A DNA stretch of 64,000 bases from Mojavia pulchra JT2-VF2 (GTDB lineage Bacteria; Cyanobacteriota; Cyanobacteriia; Cyanobacteriales; Nostocaceae). The notes under the pieces were generated by a model. That model was not told the DNA's origin and did no database searches. It worked only from the letters and a program-made list of their open reading frames with translations. Every line of letters begins with the position of its first letter. Position 1 is the stretch's first letter. Positions 26,690 to 36,998 of the stretch are shown here, one piece after another. The stretch is taken from assembly GCA_019359325.1 (NCBI GenBank), contig JAHHHN010000024.1:1-64000 (forward strand). The letters run 5' to 3'. Position numbers and translations under genes: made by a program.

Positions 26690-27595
26690 ATGACAATTAT
26701 GGGTTTTATAGTTTCCCTGCTTGCAAGCTTAGTGGCGATTCTGGTTTACTTTAGCTCCAGTAGCATATCCAGTGAGCGCAGTCGTCTAATTATACGTGGT
26801 ATTACCATACTCATCGCTAGTATTGCTGGCTTAGTTACAGTGTTTCGAGTTTTAGCAATCGTTCCTCCAGGTAACGTCGGTGTTATCAACTTTTTTGGTG
26901 AGGTATCTGATGATGTATTAGACCCTGGCATTCATATTGTTAATCCATTTGCTAAAGTTTTAAATTTCTCAACTCGGCTTAAGGATGTCAAAGAAAATGT
27001 AGATTCTACTTCTCAAGAAGGTTTGAGCTTGAATCTTGATGTTGGTCTTCAGTACAAACTTGACCCTAAAAAAGCTGCAACAGTATATAAAAATATTGGT
27101 ACAGATGAAACTCAGTTAGTTATTTCACGCTTTCGTTCAACTATACGTGCTATCACTGCGAAGTATCCGGCTACTGAGATTTATTCAAGCAAACGGGAAG
27201 AAATTGCTCAAAAACTTGACGAACAGCTAACCCAACAGTTACCACCGTTAGGTTTTGTTGTCGAGGAAACACTATTGCGAAACGTCAAAATGCCACCAGA
27301 GCTTCAGGCAGCGATTCAAAATAAACTCAAAGCTGAACAAGAAAGTCAGCAGATGAAGTTTATTCTTGAGAAAGAGCGCCAGGAATCCCAGCGCAAGCGC
27401 ATTGAAGCTCAAGGTATTGCCGACTCACAAAAGATAATTTCCAGTGGATTAAGCACTCAAGTATTGCAGCTACGAGCAATTGAAGCCACTCAAAAACTTG
27501 CCCAATCTCAAAACTCTAAAATCATTATTGTCGGTTCTGGGCAGGGAGGGATGCCAATTCTTCTTCAGCCAGATACAAGCTCTGTAAAGCGTTAA
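26690..27595 (+). CDS. SPFH/prohibitin-like (Band 7) membrane protein
   Basis: About 301 residues: an N-terminal membrane region (two hydrophobic stretches before residue 60), the Band 7 domain starting VPPGNVGVINFFGEVSDDVL, a long charged helix (KLKAEQESQQMKFILEKERQ) and a glycine-containing tail. Prohibitin-like proteins oligomerise as rings in the membrane and modulate proteolysis or membrane organisation. The frame is open back to a GTG at 26648; ATG 26690 just before the first hydrophobic segment is preferred. It is the only complete large gene between 24.5 and 29.8 kb. Confidence 0.8.
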   Translation: MTIMGFIVSLLASLVAILVYFSSSSISSERSRLIIRGITILIASIAGLVTVFRVLAIVPPGNVGVINFFGEVSDDVLDPGIHIVNPFAKVLNFSTRLKDVKENVDSTSQEGLSLNLDVGLQYKLDPKKAATVYKNIGTDETQLVISRFRSTIRAITAKYPATEIYSSKREEIAQKLDEQLTQQLPPLGFVVEETLLRNVKMPPELQAAIQNKLKAEQESQQMKFILEKERQESQRKRIEAQGIADSQKIISSGLSTQVLQLRAIEATQKLAQSQNSKIIIVGSGQGGMPILLQPDTSSVKR

Positions 27596-27608
27596 TCATA
27601 AGGGTTTG

Positions 27609-27752
27609 ATGCAGTTAACAGTTAAAGGATTCCTCAGTACCCTAACCAGTGATCAGCGATGGGGGGTAATGGTGGAGTTTGATGAGGTGGAACCGGAAAA
27701 ATTTGGTCGGTTGGTTGCGGCTGCTCCTGATTGGGTGCAGTGGATGGGTTAA
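27609..27752 (+). pseudogene. C-terminal tail of a CyRepA1-type plasmid replication protein
   Basis: The 47 codons (GFLSTLTSDQRWGVMVEFDE ... LVAAAPDWVQWMG) are nearly the same as the last codons of the larger fragment at 31752-32588. Nothing upstream belongs to the gene. It is an independent scrap of the same plasmid gene family. Confidence 0.65.
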
Positions 27753-28098
27753 TTTGTTGACGACTTTCAGTTGCTCCCAAAAGCACAAACACGCCCTAGC
27801 ATCACCTTTGCTGTCGGGTCAATTTGTCTTGCTATTGACCAAAACAATAGGATACCAGCCTCGCCCAACTATTTCTTTAGCCTTTTTAAACTCTATAAGT
27901 AGAACGGTGCAAATAAACCGAAGTATGTAACGAAAAGTAAAGTTACCTAAAACCCTCTTCCCTTTTGCCTTCTGCCCTCTGCCTCCTGCCTTGTCATAAC
28001 GACAATTTTTAACATCGACCTACTTATCTGCGCTGTGACCTTTGGCGATCGCACTTTGTGGGAGAGTAATTGAAATCGGGTGCTAAAGGTAACGAGCA

Positions 28099-29486
28099 AT
28101 GCTGGACTGGTGGGAGAAGAATTTTGCAACCCTAGAACTGGGCGATCGCCGATTGAATGAGCGCGCAATGTTGATAGGCTACGCTCTAAGCCAAGGATTT
28201 GGGAAAGCGCTGTCAGAAATCTTCAACAGTGGAACAATGCTGAAGAGAGCCTATGAGTTTTTGCCAACCCAAAAGTACAATTTTCCAGCGTGATTGAACC
28301 GCACTGCCAAATGACGGCGGAGACTGTTGCAGAACACAAGGTGGTGCTGTGCATTGGAGACACGACTTTTCAAGGGTTATGGCAGTATTGAGGCGAAAAA
28401 AGAAGGTTACGGCCCAATTGGTAAGGGAGGAAACGGTCTAATATTGCACAGTGCTTTGGCTATAGAACCGCAGAATGGTCAATCCTTGGGCTTGTTGTGG
28501 CAAAAACTATGGAATCGGGAGCCAAAGCCGAAACCACTACAAGATGAAACCCCAACGCAGAAGAAACAACGACAAGTAGCAGCTCGTAAAGAAGCCCGAA
28601 ATCACCCGCTTGAACAGAAAGAATCTTATAAGTGGGTAGAAGCACTCACTTGGGTTGAAAACCTTGTAAGTCAGCAAACACGAGTGATCCATGTTTTCGA
28701 CTCCTGTTGGTGATATCACAGAAGTTTTTGATAAAACTCGTCAACTTCAACACACTGGAGTTCTGGTTCGCGCGGCTCATAACCGCAGTTTAGATTCCAA
28801 TAGTGAACATCTGTGGTCGAAGCTAAAAGCACAACCCATTAGTTTTGAACAAAAAATCGAATTACCAGCGACTCAAAAGCGTCCAGAACGCCAAACAAAA
28901 CTGGCTATCAGATTCTGTGCTGTTAATCTCCGTATTCCTTACCGTTTTGATAATCGTGACCCGCTAGCTGTGTATGCTGTATATGCCACAGAAATTGATT
29001 GCCCCGAAGGTGAAACCCCTGTTGAGTGGATATTGCTTACTACAGAAGTTGTTGCAGATATCGAGACAGCTTCAATGGTTTTGCGCTGGTACTCTTATCG
29101 CTGGCGTGTCGAAGAATACCATAAAATTTTCTTTTTCGGGATGTCAGGTAGAAAAATACAGGCTTGCTGCTGATGGGATGAAGACTCTTATCGGTTTCTT
29201 GAGTGTCATTGCTGTTGAACTGTTGCAATTAACTTATCTCCACCGCACTCAGCCCGATTCTCCGGCAACTAAAATTCTCAATCCCCTTGAACTCAAGATT
29301 TTAAAAGCTAAGTCCCCTAAATTTCCCAAAGTGCTAACAGTTAGTTGGGCAGTTGAAGCCGTTGCTCGGCTTGGTGGCTATCTCGAACATCGACGTAAAA
29401 CGCCCATTGGTATCCAAGTACTGTGGCGAGGTTGGTTAAAATTGCACGACCTTTGTGAAGGCTGGCAGCTTGCAAATGAAACTTAA
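28099..29486 (+). pseudogene. IS4-type transposase in several frames
   Basis: Four segments follow in shifting frames: WWEKNFATLELGDRRLNERA (28099 on), a GYGSIEAKKEGYGPIGK region, VFDKTRQLQHTGVLVRAAHN, and the catalytic stretch YSYRWRVEEYHKIF, continued after another shift by SGCQVEKYRLAADGMKTLIG. The Y-R-E-K signature of IS4/Tn5-like transposases is visible across the last break. There are at least three frameshifts. I could not identify the inverted repeats, so only the gene is delimited. Confidence 0.8.
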
Positions 29487-29659
29487 CGGGAAAAGTCAGA
29501 TCCATAAATGGAGGGGTTTAGTGGGCGATAAGGAATTTAACGGCAGTTTCAAAGAGTTTATTCACTTTCTTGCGATCAGATTGCAGGGATACAGGAGGCA
29601 ACAATTTTCAAGATTTTTTCCCCCTTACCCCCTCCCTGCCTCTGCACCCCTGCTTAAAT

Positions 29660-29793
29660 TGGTCAGATGAAGTCTGCAATGAAGTCGTAGGCTTTAGTTT
29701 GTAAAGTGCCTAAGAAGCACAATCGCTCTCGACACGGTGCGTATTTCTCGTCCAATTCCAGACGAGCGCTTTGTTGTGCCTGTTTCAACTCAT
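29660..29793 (-). repeat. Duplicated 3' flank of the Gly/Asn repeat genes, copy 2
   Basis: Matches 17848-18011. Here the minus strand keeps a short uninterrupted frame, overlapping the end of the upstream gene, that reads LKQAQQSARLELDEKYAPCR then ERLCFLG and ends at 29663. It looks helical and could be a small downstream gene or the end of an older one. Confidence 0.55.
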
Positions 29794-31155
29794 CTAACTG
29801 ACGTTCAAAAGAGTAACTCCACCAGATAAGATATGTTCAATGCTGCTAACTGATAAGACATTCACACTCGCAGTATTCGTAATCTGCAACCAGCCATTGA
29901 CATCAGGTTTTCCAATCGTGTAAGTACCTTTAGCGAGAATCGGAAGGATTAAAGTATCGTAGTCTTGACCACCACTCAACTTGGCAGTTCCGAATCCAAC
30001 GTCAAAGATATCCTTTCCTTTGCCTCCACTGATGAAGATACTGGAAACAGATCCATTTTGATTGGCACTTTCGATGGGATTGTTTTTAGCGTCTAAACCG
30101 CTGATTTTCCTTGCTTTGAACAAATCATCACCAACTCCACCATCAATGCCAACGACATTGACACCATTGCCCTCGATTCCCACGCTTGTGCCGTAGCCAA
30201 GAATTTGGTCATTGCCGTTACCTGCACTGATGCGCCCGGCAGTATTGGAGATGCCGACTCCATGCCCGTTTGCCCCATAACCCCCTTTTCCACCAATACC
30301 GATTCCCGTCAAGACATCGCTTCCATCGCCACCACCCAGGTCGGAGGTGTTAGCAATACCTATACCATCGCCACCGATGCCGCCGCTGTTGCTTCCTTTG
30401 CCAATACCAGTAATTAAATCATCTTCTGAACCACCACTGATACTGCCAGTGTTTTGGATACCGATTCCTTTGCCGCCGTTCCCAGGGCCATCACCGCCTG
30501 TTCCAGTCCCAATAATATCGTCTTTCCCTGCATTCCCATTAATCTTGCCTGTATTAGAGATGCCGATTCCCTGACCACCTACGCCACCATAGACAATAGT
30601 ATTACCACTACCAGTGCCGATGAGTGAGTCATTTCCCGTACCACCATCAACACTACCACTGCTTAAGATCCCAATCCCATCTCCTGAATACATCCCTCCT
30701 GTACCGATGCCTTTGATATTATCGTTGCCTGCATCTGTACTAATCTTGCCTTGATTTGAGATACCTATACCTTTACTGTCATCGTTATCGCTACCGCCCT
30801 CACCTGTGCCTGTAATCGTATCATTTCCTAACCCAGCACTAATAATACCTGTAGTACTGTTGAAGATGCCGATTCCTGGATAGATGTATTTAGGGATACT
30901 ACCGCCTTCACCTGTGCCTGCGATCGTATCATTTCCCAAACCAGTCTTTATAGTGCCGTCATTAGAGATACCAATTGCACTAGAATAAAACCCCTGACCT
31001 TCACCAGTGATCGTGTCGTTTCCTAAACGAGTATCAATAATGCCATTAATTAAAACTTCAATACCGATGCTAGGTATACCACCCTTATCAACTCCCTGAA
31101 CAAGGTCGGACTGATTTGTACCGATAATATTAGGAGGAACTATCAGTTTACTCAT
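29794..31155 (-). CDS. Gly/Asn-rich repeat surface protein, RTX-like, paralogue 2
   Basis: A 453-residue version of the protein at 18012. The start (MSKLIVPPNIIGTNQSDLVQ) and the final 60 residues (VNGWLQITNTASVNVLSVSS) are almost the same; between them fewer repeats of the GIGISNTGKINGNAGKDDI type remain. The repeats mix an aspartate/asparagine calcium loop and a strand ending NTG or NSG. The promoter-side 60-80 bases and the 3' flank are also shared with paralogue 1, so a whole transcription unit was duplicated and then gained or lost repeats. Confidence 0.7.
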   Translation of the reverse strand: MSKLIVPPNIIGTNQSDLVQGVDKGGIPSIGIEVLINGIIDTRLGNDTITGEGQGFYSSAIGISNDGTIKTGLGNDTIAGTGEGGSIPKYIYPGIGIFNSTTGIISAGLGNDTITGTGEGGSDNDDSKGIGISNQGKISTDAGNDNIKGIGTGGMYSGDGIGILSSGSVDGGTGNDSLIGTGSGNTIVYGGVGGQGIGISNTGKINGNAGKDDIIGTGTGGDGPGNGGKGIGIQNTGSISGGSEDDLITGIGKGSNSGGIGGDGIGIANTSDLGGGDGSDVLTGIGIGGKGGYGANGHGVGISNTAGRISAGNGNDQILGYGTSVGIEGNGVNVVGIDGGVGDDLFKARKISGLDAKNNPIESANQNGSVSSIFISGGKGKDIFDVGFGTAKLSGGQDYDTLILPILAKGTYTIGKPDVNGWLQITNTASVNVLSVSSIEHILSGGVTLLNVS

Positions 31156-31751
31156 ACGAATTCATCCTTATATTTAATGTTGTGTAAAGCTTGAGCAAAA
31201 GTTTCAAAATATCAGCTACACCTATTCCACTTTGATGAAATACAGGTTTACCAAATGAAGAAATTTGACTCATAGACTTTTTTACTTCATTCAAAATTTT
31301 GTTATCTGCTAGCGTCAAAACAATTTGCAGTTACAATTCTAGGGAGCTTGAACTCACCACCCATTGAAGACCACTGAATCAAAGATTACTAGCGGCTTGA
31401 AATCCAAAAATTATCCAACTATTCAAGTGGATCGAAGTGTATTTAATTGCGAATTGCGAGCGGGAGCAGCCTTAGCGATGTACTCCTATGTCTAAGCAAG
31501 CTACGCGTAGACCTACGTTAACAGAAAAAGTATGACTGCGCTCTTGAAATTGTTTTGCTCAACTTCAACAGTTATTTTTGTGCTTGATGGGAATAAAGCT
31601 ATAAAAGTAAAAAACTTTACTTCAAACTAATATTAGCTGTATGCACTAGATTTATTCTACTTAGTTAACTTGAGCAATTCTCAGCTTTTCATGAAAATAT
31701 TTGTTGTACCCTGACGAAGCTTTGACTTCAGCATTTGTTAATATTTATTAG
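31156..31751. other. Intergenic, upstream of repeat protein 2
   Basis: It contains the shared upstream segment of the repeat genes, AT-rich DNA, and a small GC-rich repeat near 31475-31520 (CAAGCTACGCGTAGACCTAC). No gene is seen. Confidence 0.4.
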
Positions 31752-32588
31752 TTAAAGAATAGATATAGCTTCCCCGGGAAAGCTATCACCTCGGAGTATG
31801 GACGAGAATTTGTTACGCCGCCGGATGTGGTGACGGAACGGGATAAGTCGGAACGCGATCGCCTGCCTATATGTACAGACTGGGGCAATCATTCTACATC
31901 CTGGCTTATACGTCATCGGCTGAGGTTGAGGGCGGTGTTGACGGATTTAATGGATGGGGTTGAGATTAAAGGGGATGAGGCGATCATTGAAGCATTGGCT
32001 GATTTTTCCAAGCGGAATGTGCCGCATATCAAGGGTATTCTGAATATGACTATACCGCTTGATGAAACCCCAGTGTGGATTTTAAGCCAGTATCTTTTGC
32101 AACTTGGTTTGTCTACCCAGTCTCGTCGTCCTGTTGAGAATGGACAACGGGTTCGGTACTATCGGCTCAATCCCGATGATGTTGCTTTTGCAAAGCGGGT
32201 TTTGGAGTATCGTCAACGGCAGCGAGAGGAGAAACAAAGGAGGCGTCAGGAAAAACAAGAACATCAGGCGGCTTATGCGGCTAGAATGCAGACTATTTAT
32301 GGTATCACCCCTCCGTCCAACCCCCCCATTAATGAAGATGGAAGTAATAATCGGGGGGGTATGGACGGCGATGAGAGCGGAAGTGATTCGTGGTGGGGAA
32401 GGGTTAAATATTATGCTGGGTTAGTGATTCAAAGGGTGGAGTATGGTGTGGAATCGGTTAAAGAATTCCTCAGTACGCTGACGAGTGACGAAAGATGGGG
32501 AGTGATGTTGGAGTTTGATGAGGTTGAGCCTCTTAAATTTGGCCAGTTGGTTGCGGCTGCTCCCGATTGGGTGCAGTGGATGGTGTGA
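31752..32588 (+). pseudogene. CyRepA1-type plasmid replication protein, C-terminal fragment
   Basis: The frame is open from 31752 and reads EYGREFVTPPDVVTERDKSE, RLPICTDWGNHS, IRHRLRLRAVLTDLMDGVEI and so on, matching what I know as the C-terminal third of CyRepA1-family replication proteins from cyanobacterial plasmids. The N-terminal primase and helicase parts are absent; a stop lies at 31749. The protein ends normally (LVAAAPDWVQWMV). It cannot replicate a plasmid but marks this region as plasmid-derived. GTG 31827 is the first usual start codon within it. Confidence 0.65.
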
Positions 32589-33106
32589 GTTTTGGGGCGA
32601 AGGGAAGCGATCGCGTCGGGTTGATGCAACAACTCCGAATGCTTTCTACGAAGTGGCTTAGTTTTAGCAACGGAAAAATTTTGGTCGTTAAGGCTGAAAT
32701 CCAGGCTGGCGTAACTCTCGAACACGATCTATTCAGCACTATCTAGTACTCTGCCAACCCAAAATTGTTGGGTGGAGACAGCAAGGGTGCAGGGGTGAAT
32801 GGCACGCTTGCGCGCGTTATTTGTTGAGGCAAGCTGTTCTTGAGCGGGGGGAGCGCTCTTGTGCTGGGGGAGACAAAGAAATAAGTGAATTCAAGGCTAT
32901 TTTAATATTTATATATACAAGTTTTCTTCTTTGCTCCCCTAGCCTCAAGTGCTTTTCAAGCGTGCCATTCGGTGCAGAGGGGAAAGAAAATCTCTCTGCT
33001 CCTCTGCTCACCACTACGCAAAGTTTCTGTGGTGTACCACTAGGGATGCGATCGCTTACTATTGCTTTGAGAAGGGAGATCGCACAGGGCAGAGGAATTG
33101 GGGGTA
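32589..33106. other. Intergenic with dispersed repeats
   Basis: It holds the repeat shared with 21451-21521 (32792-32865) and purine/pyrimidine-rich stretches common in Nostoc intergenic DNA. Open frames here are shadows. The promoter of the kinase at 33107 should lie in the last part, but no clear hexamers are visible. Confidence 0.45.
32792..32865. repeat. Dispersed repeat, second copy
   Basis: Counterpart of 21451-21521: TTGTTGAGGCAAGCTGTTCT with GC-rich flanks. The two copies differ at scattered positions. Confidence 0.6.
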
Positions 33107-36100
33107 ATGGCAGAGAATTTGTTTGTTGGGGGCGGCGAATTGGGGGCGTTGTTGCGCTCGCACGATTGGTCACAAACCTCATTAGGGGCTGTGGAAACAT
33201 GGTCAGACGACCTGAAAACGGCAATGCAGATTATACTGACCCAACTGGATCGAGCCAAGCCACCCGAAAAGGCGCAGCTAGACTCTGATATGCTACAGAA
33301 TAACTCTGCCGCAGAAGCCTTACAGCAAGCCAATCAACTCAATGCGTTCCGAGTCAAACTGGCGGACGCGCTTCGCCCGCTCACCGATGCTTCAGAGATC
33401 CAAGCGCTCGCCGCTCGCATTTTGGGTGAGTCTTTGGGAGCAAACCGGGTCATTTACACTGAAGTGGTGCCGAGTGGTGAAGAAGTCATCGTTCATGTAA
33501 ACTACACGAATGGTGTAGCTCAATTGAGCGGACGATACCGTTTGGAGGACTACCGACGCAACCTAACCATTGATCATCAGGCTGGACTTACCCAGGTTGT
33601 CACTAACATTCCCAATAATCCGCAATATACGGATGCTCAGAAGGCGAGTTACCGCGAGATCGACATTGCGGCACACATTGACGTACCGCTAATTAAAAAC
33701 AATCAATTCGTTGCCCTGCTTGCCGTTCACCAATCCACGCCACGTCAGTGGACGCAAACCGAGATCAAACTGGTTGAAGAAACCGCAGAACGAACTTGGG
33801 CCGCGGTGGAACTCGCCCGTGCCGAAGTTGCCTTACGTGAAAGTGAGCAACGCTTCCGATTGATGGCAGATGCTGTTCCACAAATTGTTTGGATTACAGA
33901 TGCCGAGGGGCGCGTTGAGTTCTTCAACAAGCAATGGAGCGACTACACCGGAGTCGCTTACGAACCGACAACGGCAGCCCAGGTGAGTGCTAACTTCGTT
34001 CACCCGGAAGATAGTGAGCGTACAATGGCGGCGTTTAACGAAGCGCGGCGCACTGGCAGCATTTTCTCGGTCGAACACCGGATTCGTTCGGCGGCGGGAA
34101 CCTATCGCTGGTTTTTGGTTTGCGCCGAGCCTTATCGAGATCTGCAAACGGGTGAGATTGTTCACTGGTTCGGCGCATCAATCGATATCCACGAGCGCAA
34201 GCAGGCAGAACAAGCCCTGCGTGAGCGTGAACAACGACTGACTATTGCGACACAAGCAGCACAATTAGGAATATTCGAGTGGAAAGTACCAGAGGATGTC
34301 ACAATTTGGGAGAATGATCGACTGTACGAAATGTTCGGACTCACGCCCGCCGATGGTTCAGTTTCGGCTCAAGAGTTTTTCAACAGCTACCTGCATCCAG
34401 ACGATGCTGAAGCCTTTAGAGCCAAATTTACACAAGCGATGCAAACGGGCAGTTTGCGCCAAACGAGTTACCGTATTTGTCGCAAAGACGGAACAATACG
34501 CTGGCTCGAAGTCAACGGACAGTTTGAATTTGCCGCCGACGGTGAACCGTTGCGATTCGTTGGTGTAAATGCCGACATCACTGCTCGTAAACAAGCAGAA
34601 GCCACAATTGTGCAACGGTCAGCGCAATTTCGCCAACTAGCGGACGCAATGCCGCAACAGGTTTGGATTACCGATGCTCAAGGCAACACGCAATACGTAA
34701 ATCAGCAATGGACAACTTACACCGGGCTGACACTGGAGCAGACTCAAGACATTCACTATGCGACTGGAGCCATTCACCCCGATGACTTTGAGATCGCGAG
34801 TCAACTGTGGAGTACTGCGCTGGCCACAGGAACACCCTATGAAGCTGAATTGCGTTTGAAACACCAAGTTGATCATACCTATCGTTGGTTTCTCTCCCGC
34901 GCGATCGCCATTCGTGACGAACAGGGACAAATTGTGCAGTGGTTTGGCACTAGCACAGACATTGAAGAGTTCAGACGCGCCCAGGCCCAACGAGAACAAC
35001 TCTTACAGCGAGAACAAACCGCACGAGAAGCCGCCGAGAACGCCAATCGGATCAAAGATGAGTTTTTGGCAGTGCTGTCCCATGAGTTGCGTTCGCCCCT
35101 CAATCCCATCCTGGGTTGGACTCGGTTGTTACAGAACGGCAAACTCGATGCTGCCCGTCAACGAGAAGCCCTGGCAACTATTGAACGTAACGCTAAACTA
35201 CAGACGCAGTTGATCGAAGACCTGCTCGACATCTCCCGCATTATGCGAGGCAAACTATCTTTAACCGTAGCTCCTGTCAGTTTGACGTTTGTGATTTCTG
35301 CTGCTGTAGAAACGGTGCGATTGGCGGCAGAGGCAAAAAATATTGGGATCGTGCTGGATTTTCATCCAGCGATTGCTCCGGTTTCTGGAGATGCCGCTCG
35401 TTTGCAGCAGGTTGTCTGGAACTTGCTGACCAATGCCGTCAAATTCACGCCCCATAAAGGACAAGTGAGTGTTGAACTGCGGCAACTTGACGGACTGGCA
35501 CAAATTCGAGTCATTGACACAGGCAAAGGCATCAATCCGCAGTTTTTGCCGCATGTATTTGAGTATTTTCGGCAAGAAGATGGTTCAACTACGCGCAAAT
35601 TTGGCGGCTTGGGATTAGGACTGGCGATTGCGCGGCAAATTGTCCAGATGCACGGGGGAACAGTGCAGGCAGATAGCCACGGTGTAGGGCAAGGCGCAAC
35701 GTTTATTGTACAATTGCCGACGATGCAACAGACATCACCCATTGCACCTCAACCTATCCAAACTCAAGCAGATGCAGGATTGCCGCTAGCAGGCATTCAA
35801 ATTCTGCTGGTAGATGATGAACCAGATACCCGTGAGTTTCAAGCTTTTGTGTTAAGCCAGAGTGGAGCAAGGGTGAGGGCTGTTGCTTCTGGCTTTGAAG
35901 CATTGCAAGCACTCGAACAGTCTACTCCCGATGTGCTAGTCAGTGATGTCGGCATGGCCCAGATGGACGGTTATATGCTAATAGAGCAAATTCGCTGTCT
36001 TCCACCTCATCGCGGCGGAAAGATAAGAGCGATCGCCTTGACTGCTTATGCTATGGATTTTGAGCGACAAAAGGCACTCCAGTCAGGATTCCAAGCTCAC

Positions 36101-36166
36101 ATCACAAAACCTGTGGAACCAGAAATGTTGGTCAAGGCAGTTATAAATGTGCTACAGCAGAACTGA
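33107..36166 (+). CDS. Hybrid sensor histidine kinase: GAF, three PAS, HisKA, HATPase, receiver
   Basis: A cytosolic kinase of 1019 residues. After an N-terminal lead (GGGELGALLRSHDWSQTSLG) come a GAF domain (about 95-245), PAS domains (about 250-370, 385-500, 508-625), the dimerisation/phosphoacceptor domain with the His box SHELRSPLNPILGW, an ATPase domain with the G boxes GGLGLGLAI, and a C-terminal receiver with phosphoacceptor Asp in VSDVGMAQMDGY. No transmembrane helix, so it senses intracellular cues, possibly small molecules or redox. ATG 33107 is chosen over TTG 33098. Its receiver lacks the AVSE-MPK insert found in the other two hybrid kinases. Confidence 0.9.
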   Translation: MAENLFVGGGELGALLRSHDWSQTSLGAVETWSDDLKTAMQIILTQLDRAKPPEKAQLDSDMLQNNSAAEALQQANQLNAFRVKLADALRPLTDASEIQALAARILGESLGANRVIYTEVVPSGEEVIVHVNYTNGVAQLSGRYRLEDYRRNLTIDHQAGLTQVVTNIPNNPQYTDAQKASYREIDIAAHIDVPLIKNNQFVALLAVHQSTPRQWTQTEIKLVEETAERTWAAVELARAEVALRESEQRFRLMADAVPQIVWITDAEGRVEFFNKQWSDYTGVAYEPTTAAQVSANFVHPEDSERTMAAFNEARRTGSIFSVEHRIRSAAGTYRWFLVCAEPYRDLQTGEIVHWFGASIDIHERKQAEQALREREQRLTIATQAAQLGIFEWKVPEDVTIWENDRLYEMFGLTPADGSVSAQEFFNSYLHPDDAEAFRAKFTQAMQTGSLRQTSYRICRKDGTIRWLEVNGQFEFAADGEPLRFVGVNADITARKQAEATIVQRSAQFRQLADAMPQQVWITDAQGNTQYVNQQWTTYTGLTLEQTQDIHYATGAIHPDDFEIASQLWSTALATGTPYEAELRLKHQVDHTYRWFLSRAIAIRDEQGQIVQWFGTSTDIEEFRRAQAQREQLLQREQTAREAAENANRIKDEFLAVLSHELRSPLNPILGWTRLLQNGKLDAARQREALATIERNAKLQTQLIEDLLDISRIMRGKLSLTVAPVSLTFVISAAVETVRLAAEAKNIGIVLDFHPAIAPVSGDAARLQQVVWNLLTNAVKFTPHKGQVSVELRQLDGLAQIRVIDTGKGINPQFLPHVFEYFRQEDGSTTRKFGGLGLGLAIARQIVQMHGGTVQADSHGVGQGATFIVQLPTMQQTSPIAPQPIQTQADAGLPLAGIQILLVDDEPDTREFQAFVLSQSGARVRAVASGFEALQALEQSTPDVLVSDVGMAQMDGYMLIEQIRCLPPHRGGKIRAIALTAYAMDFERQKALQSGFQAHITKPVEPEMLVKAVINVLQQN

Positions 36167-36673
36167 CTTGATGACGACGCTAGATCTAGCTTTGTCAGCA
36201 GTAATTTTTCTTAAGTTAATATTTTGGACAAGTCTAATATCCCCAGCTTTCTCGCTTCTGCTGGTCATGAGATAACCATTGTTGCTAAAGGAGCTTGATT
36301 TTTACCACTGCCTCATCCCCTCTTGAAGTTTTGCTACTGAAACACTGTGGAATTTTTACAGCCTAAGTATGCGCTTTTACGGAGTGTAGCGTAAAATTTG
36401 TTTTGTCGGAGTGAAATTACTGAAATCGCAATATATTTATGCTGCGGCAGCGGTGTTCTATTGTTTGATACAGTGATGCTTTGTCGATTGCTAGCCTTTT
36501 TATGGCCCTGGTGTACAGTGACAAATTAAATGGCATTAAGACAAATTCATGTCATGAATTTAAGCCTTACCCACTTCAGGTTTGCAATTGTTGCTGTTGA
36601 TATGGCTTGTAAATTCTTTGGGCTAATTCTAGGCGTAAAGCTAGAGATTGCAAGCTTTACACTCTTAATGACA
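36167..36673. other. Intergenic, no gene seen
   Basis: Between the kinase and the macro-domain fragment. No open frame stands out; the DNA shows only scattered short inverted repeats. Confidence 0.4.
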
Positions 36674-36964
36674 TTATTTTGTCACAGCGACAAATAAAAA
36701 GTCACTGTACAGCTGTTCACCCAAATAATCTTCTAGGATGCGCTGCTGTACTCTCTTCATGAGAGAATCACCAAAGAAACGGATAATCGCAGCATCAATG
36801 CCACCGTCCATCATTCCGAAAGAGTTTGCTGGGCTGACCATACAATCATAATTTGGCAACCGCTCGAAATAGTTATTAACTATTTCTACATTGGGCAAGT
36901 AGTTAAACTTCTGTTGAAAGGCTGCACACAGCAAAGGGTTGGGAGCTACCAATATCAGTTTCAA
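36674..36964 (-). pseudogene. Macro domain protein, N-terminal portion
   Basis: The 96 residues contain the ADP-ribose-binding signature YDCMVSPANSFGMMDGGIDA, typical of a macro domain protein. The sequence ends soon after LGEQLYSDFLFVAVTK, whereas the fold needs about 150 or more residues including the second nucleotide-binding loop. I conclude that the 3' part was lost. The start ATG 36964 is normal. Confidence 0.65.
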
Positions 36965-36998
36965 GCTTTTATTTCCTCCGCTTGAATATTTATTTTAT

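Noticed and set aside
32821-33288. 155-codon frame overlapping the start of the kinase at 33107
   Set aside because: It runs through a dispersed repeat and the kinase N-terminus in another frame; composition is not protein-like.
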